A DNA stretch of 15,951 bases. It comes from JBBRLA01 sp038231615 (GTDB lineage: Bacteria > Myxococcota_A > Polyangia > Palsa-1104 > JAEUJZ01). Shown here piece after piece: positions 12,549-15,951 of this stretch (position 1 is the stretch's first letter; every line of letters begins with the position of its first letter). A model generated the notes under the pieces. That model saw only the letters and a list, made by a program, of their open reading frames with translations, ran no database searches and was not told the origin of the DNA. The stretch spans positions 1 through 15,951 of the forward strand of contig JBBRLA010000120.1 of NCBI GenBank assembly GCA_038231615.1, in the 5' to 3' direction. Both the position numbers and the translations under genes were made by a program.

Positions 12549-12562
12549 GACCAGGAATCAGG

Positions 12563-13252
12563 TTAGGCTCCCTGCCCTTTCTTGTCCAGCCTCGCCTTCA
12601 GCTCCGCCAGGCGATCATCGAGTTCCCTTTCCTTTCCGCCGCTTGCTCCCGAAAGGAGGTGGTCGAACCGTTCGGTGGTTTTGCGGTCGGCATCGCCATT
12701 GTGATCGCCGGCCAACTCGACCATGGCCTCTGCCTGGACCTCGGAAAGCTCGATCTGCGAGGCCAGCTGGTCGAAGCGATCGAAGGCGCTGCCCTCGATG
12801 GACAGGGCCTGCTTGCTGGCGCGGGCGCGGGCCTTCAGCGTCTCCTTCTTGCTTTTGATCTCGGCGATTTTCCTGTCGTTGATGCGGATCTGCTCGGTCA
12901 GCTTTACCGTCAGGTGAGACTGGGTGGCCAGGAGTTGCTCGGCCTCCTGAAGCTTTACCTCGACCTCTTCCCGGCGGCGCAGCGCCTCCCGGGCCAGCTC
13001 GTCGTCGTTCCCCCGCACGGCGCGCTCCGCGTGTTCCTGCCACTTCTGGGCGTTGCGATAGTGCTCGTCGACCCGGCGCTGTGCCAGCTTTTCCTGCGCC
13101 AGCTGGTTGCGGACCTCCAGGCGGGAGCGGCGAGATTCTTCCTGCATCTGCTCCACCAGCAGATCGATCTCCTTGCCGGGGTCGGACACCTTGTCGATGG
13201 CGGCATTCAGGTTGGAGCGCACGAGGTTGGACAGACGGGACAGGATGCTCAT
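12563..13252 (-). CDS. pspA: Phage shock protein A (PspA/IM30 family)
   Basis: 229 residues from the ATG at 13252, close to the usual 222 or so. The start MSILSRLSNLVRSNLNAAID is the family's amphipathic, lipid-binding helix, followed by VSDPGKEIDLLVEQM and an almost continuous coiled coil to about residue 150. A C-terminal helical part (about 165-229) ends in DRLAELKARLDKKGQGA. PspA polymerises on the inner membrane and limits leakage under envelope stress; the family belongs with ESCRT-III/Vipp1. No clear Shine-Dalgarno is seen upstream. No pspF, pspB or pspC is present in the window; instead the gene is followed 14 nt later by the sigma and anti-sigma genes, which may replace the usual regulator. 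Confidence 0.93.
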   Translation of the reverse strand: MSILSRLSNLVRSNLNAAIDKVSDPGKEIDLLVEQMQEESRRSRLEVRNQLAQEKLAQRRVDEHYRNAQKWQEHAERAVRGNDDELAREALRRREEVEVKLQEAEQLLATQSHLTVKLTEQIRINDRKIAEIKSKKETLKARARASKQALSIEGSAFDRFDQLASQIELSEVQAEAMVELAGDHNGDADRKTTERFDHLLSGASGGKERELDDRLAELKARLDKKGQGA

Positions 13253-13365
13253 AATGGAGCAGTGTAGCACGCTGCCCCCAAGTCGGCCCCCCCGGCGATG
13301 AAGCCAGCAGGGCAAGACGTCGAGCGCATCCTGGCAGGCGCCTTTTGAGGGGAGTCCGCCGGGGT

Positions 13366-15588
13366 TTACTTCTTGTCTGCGGGAGCGGCGGCAGGCCCGG
13401 GTCGGGTCGGGGTCACCTCGACCAGGACCGTGACGCTGCGGACGTGGGGAGGCAAATATGCATCCAGCTTGCCCCGATACCAGGACAGCGCGAGCGCGGC
13501 GATGAACAGCAGGAAGGCGTAAAAGCGCCACGGGCTGCGCTTCTCGGCGTAGGGGTCCCGCAGGGAACGCTCGGAGCCGCGCGGCACGGTGGCCACGTCG
13601 GTCAGGGCGCCGCCGAAGGGCACGTTGACCTTGACCCGGCCGTTGACCGCCCAGCCGCTCGCGTCAAGCAGCGGGCCCAGGTTGCGCTGCCGCAGCTTGA
13701 GCCATGCCACCAGCATCGAGGCGCCGGAGATGCCCAGAACGATGGCGAAAAGGCCGGCTGGCATCCACAGGCCCAGGCCGAAGAAGGTCGCCAGGATGCT
13801 GGACAAGAAGGTGGCGATGCCGCCGACGGCCACGCCGATGGCGGCCACGGTCCCGACATCGATCGTCTTGGCCGCCGGCCGGGCCGGTGCCGGGGTCTTG
13901 TCCGCGTGGGCGGTGGCGGTGGCGGTGGCGGCAAGCTTGCTGCCCGCGTCGGCATCGGCGGCGGCAGCGCGCTTGGCCACCTGTTCGTCGACCATGCGGA
14001 CGAAGCGTTTGTAGGGCGCCCAGAAGGCCTGCCGCACGCTGATCGGGTTCTCGATGATCTTCGTGATGGTGGCATCCCAGTCCTGGCCCTTGCGGTCGTA
14101 GAACACGCCGTTGCGGCCGACCATCAGGTTGTCCGAGTCGCCGTTGGTGAACGCGGCCACGATGACCATCTTCTCCCCGCCCAGGCGCGAGCAGTCGCAG
14201 TACGCCAGATAGCTTTTGGACAGACCCGCCAGCGTCGCGTGCCGGGCTGCGTCCTCGACCCGCAGGCAAAGGTTGCAGCTCCTGCCGTCCAGGTACAGGG
14301 TGCCGGCCTGAAACACCGCGTCCCGCTTGCCGTAGAACGCCGAAAAGTTGACGAAGTTGTTCAGCAGGGCGACAAGGTCCCGCTGGTAGCGGATAAAACG
14401 CTCCACTTCGGCGATCTGGGCATTCTCTGCTTCCAGCGCGAGGTCCTGCTGGATGAGGGACGAGATGGCCTCTTTGATCTTGCCCACAAGGAGCGCCCGC
14501 ACCCGCTCAATGCCCAGAGGTTCTATGAGCTGCGGCCCCTGCGGCGCCTCGGGCTTGGCGGCAATCCAGGCGGTGTAGGCGGTCAGGCGCCCCTGCAGTT
14601 TGACCCAGTCGGCCTCGGTCAGGGTGGTCTTGCCGGGGCCGAGCAGCGGGGCGATGGCATCCCTGGCCAGGGTGGCCAGAGGCTCGCTCCACGCCGGGTT
14701 AACCCCGTCGGCCAGGGACAGGGCCTTGTTGGCCTCGATCTTGGCCAGCGGCAGCCGGGCGATATCCAGCGTCCCCGCGGTCAGCTCCTGCGACGAGAGG
14801 GCCTGGAACTCGGATTCGCTGCCGTTCATCAGCGCGGCGGCACGCCCGTCGAAGCTGGCCAGGCGACATCGGGCGAAGTAGTCCTCCACCTTGGCCTTGA
14901 CCGCCCGGACGGCGTCGGCCGCTTTAGCGGTCTTGTCTCCCAACGGCAGGATGTTCTTGTCGGCCTCGCTTTTGCCGTGCCACTCGGCGAAGGCCTCGGC
15001 CTCGGCGAAGAAGGCGTCCACCTGTGCCTGATTGACCCCCGGCTTGCCGCTGCGGTCCTTGGTCTCGCCGACGATGGCGATGATGTCCTGGATGGTCTTT
15101 CTGACCCGCTCGTCATCCGACGAATCCGCCGGCACCACGCCGTCGCCGTTGAACTTGGTGGCGGCGAAGATCTTCTCGGTGTCCACCGCGTCGGCCAGGC
15201 TGATCGACGTCTCTGCCCCCTTGCCGAGGTTTTGCAGGATGCGCCGGGCCCCGGCCAAAAGCAGCGCGCCCTTCTCCGTCTGCTCATTCATCGCCGAGAG
15301 CGGCACCGAATCGCCGCCCTTCAGCAGGTCGTCGGGGTTCTTGAAGGTCTCCTTGACCCACTTAACCGCCGCGATCACTTCGGGCGCGCGGATGCGGCCG
15401 TCCTTGTCCGCATCGATCAGGTCCAGGGTCTTTGGGTCCAGTTCCAGCCCCCGTGTCGGACAAGCCAGGGCGATCCACAGCTTTTGGTTCAGGTCCCCAA
15501 GCTCGGTGATGTCGGCCCCGCTGCGGAAGGTGACCTGGTCGACCCCCCCCGCGCGGAAGAATTTCCATCGATGAGTGCTCGCTGCCAT
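13366..15588 (-). CDS. Large EF-hand membrane protein, uncharacterised family
   Basis: 740 residues from the ATG at 15588, preceded by a weak GAGAG. Near the N-terminus is a complete EF-hand loop, D59-x-D61-x-D63-G-x-I-x-x-x-E70 (LIDADKDGRIRAPE), and a degenerate one near 145-156 (FNGDGVVPAD). Residues about 75-430 are mostly helical. Cys pairs C438-x2-C441 and C464-x-C466 (RSCNLC, YCDCS) could bind a metal. After an Ala-rich linker (541-574), hydrophobic segments lie at about 579-600, 607-630 and 689-703. The conserved-looking stretch LLDASGWAVNGRVKVNVPFGG sits between them. I have a recollection of similar proteins but no known function. No signal peptide is visible, so the large N-terminal part is probably cytoplasmic. 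It follows a lipoprotein gene by 15 nt, likely the same transcript. Confidence 0.85.
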   Translation of the reverse strand: MAASTHRWKFFRAGGVDQVTFRSGADITELGDLNQKLWIALACPTRGLELDPKTLDLIDADKDGRIRAPEVIAAVKWVKETFKNPDDLLKGGDSVPLSAMNEQTEKGALLLAGARRILQNLGKGAETSISLADAVDTEKIFAATKFNGDGVVPADSSDDERVRKTIQDIIAIVGETKDRSGKPGVNQAQVDAFFAEAEAFAEWHGKSEADKNILPLGDKTAKAADAVRAVKAKVEDYFARCRLASFDGRAAALMNGSESEFQALSSQELTAGTLDIARLPLAKIEANKALSLADGVNPAWSEPLATLARDAIAPLLGPGKTTLTEADWVKLQGRLTAYTAWIAAKPEAPQGPQLIEPLGIERVRALLVGKIKEAISSLIQQDLALEAENAQIAEVERFIRYQRDLVALLNNFVNFSAFYGKRDAVFQAGTLYLDGRSCNLCLRVEDAARHATLAGLSKSYLAYCDCSRLGGEKMVIVAAFTNGDSDNLMVGRNGVFYDRKGQDWDATITKIIENPISVRQAFWAPYKRFVRMVDEQVAKRAAAADADAGSKLAATATATAHADKTPAPARPAAKTIDVGTVAAIGVAVGGIATFLSSILATFFGLGLWMPAGLFAIVLGISGASMLVAWLKLRQRNLGPLLDASGWAVNGRVKVNVPFGGALTDVATVPRGSERSLRDPYAEKRSPWRFYAFLLFIAALALSWYRGKLDAYLPPHVRSVTVLVEVTPTRPGPAAAPADKK

Positions 15589-15603
15589 GGGTCTCTCGCT
15601 TTG

Positions 15604-15936
15604 TTATAAGGTCTTCAGGTACTCGATGACCGCCGCGCGGTCGGTGCTGGAAAGGGCGTCCCCATAGGTGTGACCGCCATTGCCGTAGCCCGGCTTCGTC
15701 GTGTCGTAAATCTGGACGCGCTTGTCGCCAACGGGCTCGGCGTCCTGCCCAAAGGACAGGGCGGTGAAGCGCCATCCGAGGGCGGCAGGATCAAAGTCGG
15801 TGCTGTCGAAGCGCTGTGCCGACGCCGGCACCGATCGGCTGACGAAGTCATCCCCTTCACCGGGGTCGCCCGAGCACGCGGCGAGGCCGAGGATCGAACC
15901 CAACATCAGGACCAGGATTGCCGGGGTGCGCAGCAT
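15604..15936 (-). CDS. Short lipoprotein with cytochrome-c-like C-terminal tail
   Basis: 110 residues from the ATG at 15936, 15 nt from the window edge, so an upstream start cannot be ruled out. MLRTPAILVLMLGSILGLAAC is a lipoprotein signal with lipobox LAAC (Cys21), followed by SGD, and predicts an outer- or inner-membrane-attached periplasmic protein. The last 35 residues (YDTTKPGYGNGGHTYG and then LSSTDRAAVIEYLKTL) match the C-terminal end of di-haem cytochrome c/thiol-oxidoreductase-type proteins, but there is no CXXCH, so haem attachment is not expected. It is probably a partner or degenerate derivative of a cytochrome encoded further upstream. It is co-directional with, and 15 nt from, the EF-hand gene. 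Confidence 0.72.
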   Translation of the reverse strand: MLRTPAILVLMLGSILGLAACSGDPGEGDDFVSRSVPASAQRFDSTDFDPAALGWRFTALSFGQDAEPVGDKRVQIYDTTKPGYGNGGHTYGDALSSTDRAAVIEYLKTL

Positions 15937-15951
15937 GAACCGGGTTATGCC

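Noticed and set aside
13345..15609. 754-residue open frame on the plus strand
   Set aside because: It is the exact antisense of the EF-hand membrane protein. Its composition (Gly/Val/Gln/Leu-rich, no domains) is typical of reverse frames in high-GC genes.

Overview
The window is high-GC bacterial DNA with strong G/C bias at third codon positions. The gene set suggests a member of the Myxococcota or a related deltaproteobacterial lineage: a PilZ-like protein with a C-terminal anchor, a Ser/Thr kinase with a long low-complexity linker and one membrane segment, a protein with paired MshEN-type domains fused to a CheX-like domain, and a divergent sigma/anti-sigma pair. This placement is inference from gene content; there is no rRNA or other phylogenetic marker. 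No tRNA, rRNA, CRISPR array, transposase or phage gene was seen.

Layout, left to right. Positions 1-255 (minus) hold the start of a deoxynucleoside kinase, divergent from a tail-anchored PilZ-like protein (366-1199, plus). A minus-strand pair follows: a CheY-like response regulator (2125-2541) overlapping by 4 nt with an MshEN-MshEN-CheX fusion (1244-2128). Next is a large GMC-type alcohol oxidoreductase (2696-4903, minus). Its upstream region carries two adjacent palindromic operator-like sites and faces a DoxX-like membrane protein (5095-5499, plus). That gene overlaps a DUF433 antitoxin-like gene (5496-5825, plus), whose base composition is less GC-rich than its neighbours. Then come a phosphofructokinase with pyrophosphate-type active-site residues (5999-7123, plus), a 359-nt intergenic stretch with a duplicated promoter-like sequence, and an unknown 147-aa protein (7483-7926, plus). 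An acyl-CoA dehydrogenase (7950-9110, minus) is divergent from a membrane Ser/Thr kinase (9294-11132, plus).

The right third is a minus-strand block: lipoprotein (15604-15936), large EF-hand membrane protein (13366-15588), PspA (12563-13252), divergent sigma-70-like factor (11496-12548) and membrane anti-sigma factor (10835-11536). PspA, sigma and anti-sigma are tightly packed (14-nt gap, then 41-nt overlap) and read as one envelope-stress unit. The anti-sigma gene runs tail to tail into the kinase gene, and the two overlap in antisense by 298 nt, with each membrane segment encoded inside the shared stretch.

The most unusual signal is a family of short, partly palindromic repeats (unit about 24-33 bp, core close to ATCGACGAACGGCGTTCC). 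They lie inside the PilZ, anti-sigma and sigma genes, more than 10 kb apart, nearly always in frame and in linker regions. One copy appears to be read in a different codon phase, which points to a DNA-level interspersed element rather than a protein domain.
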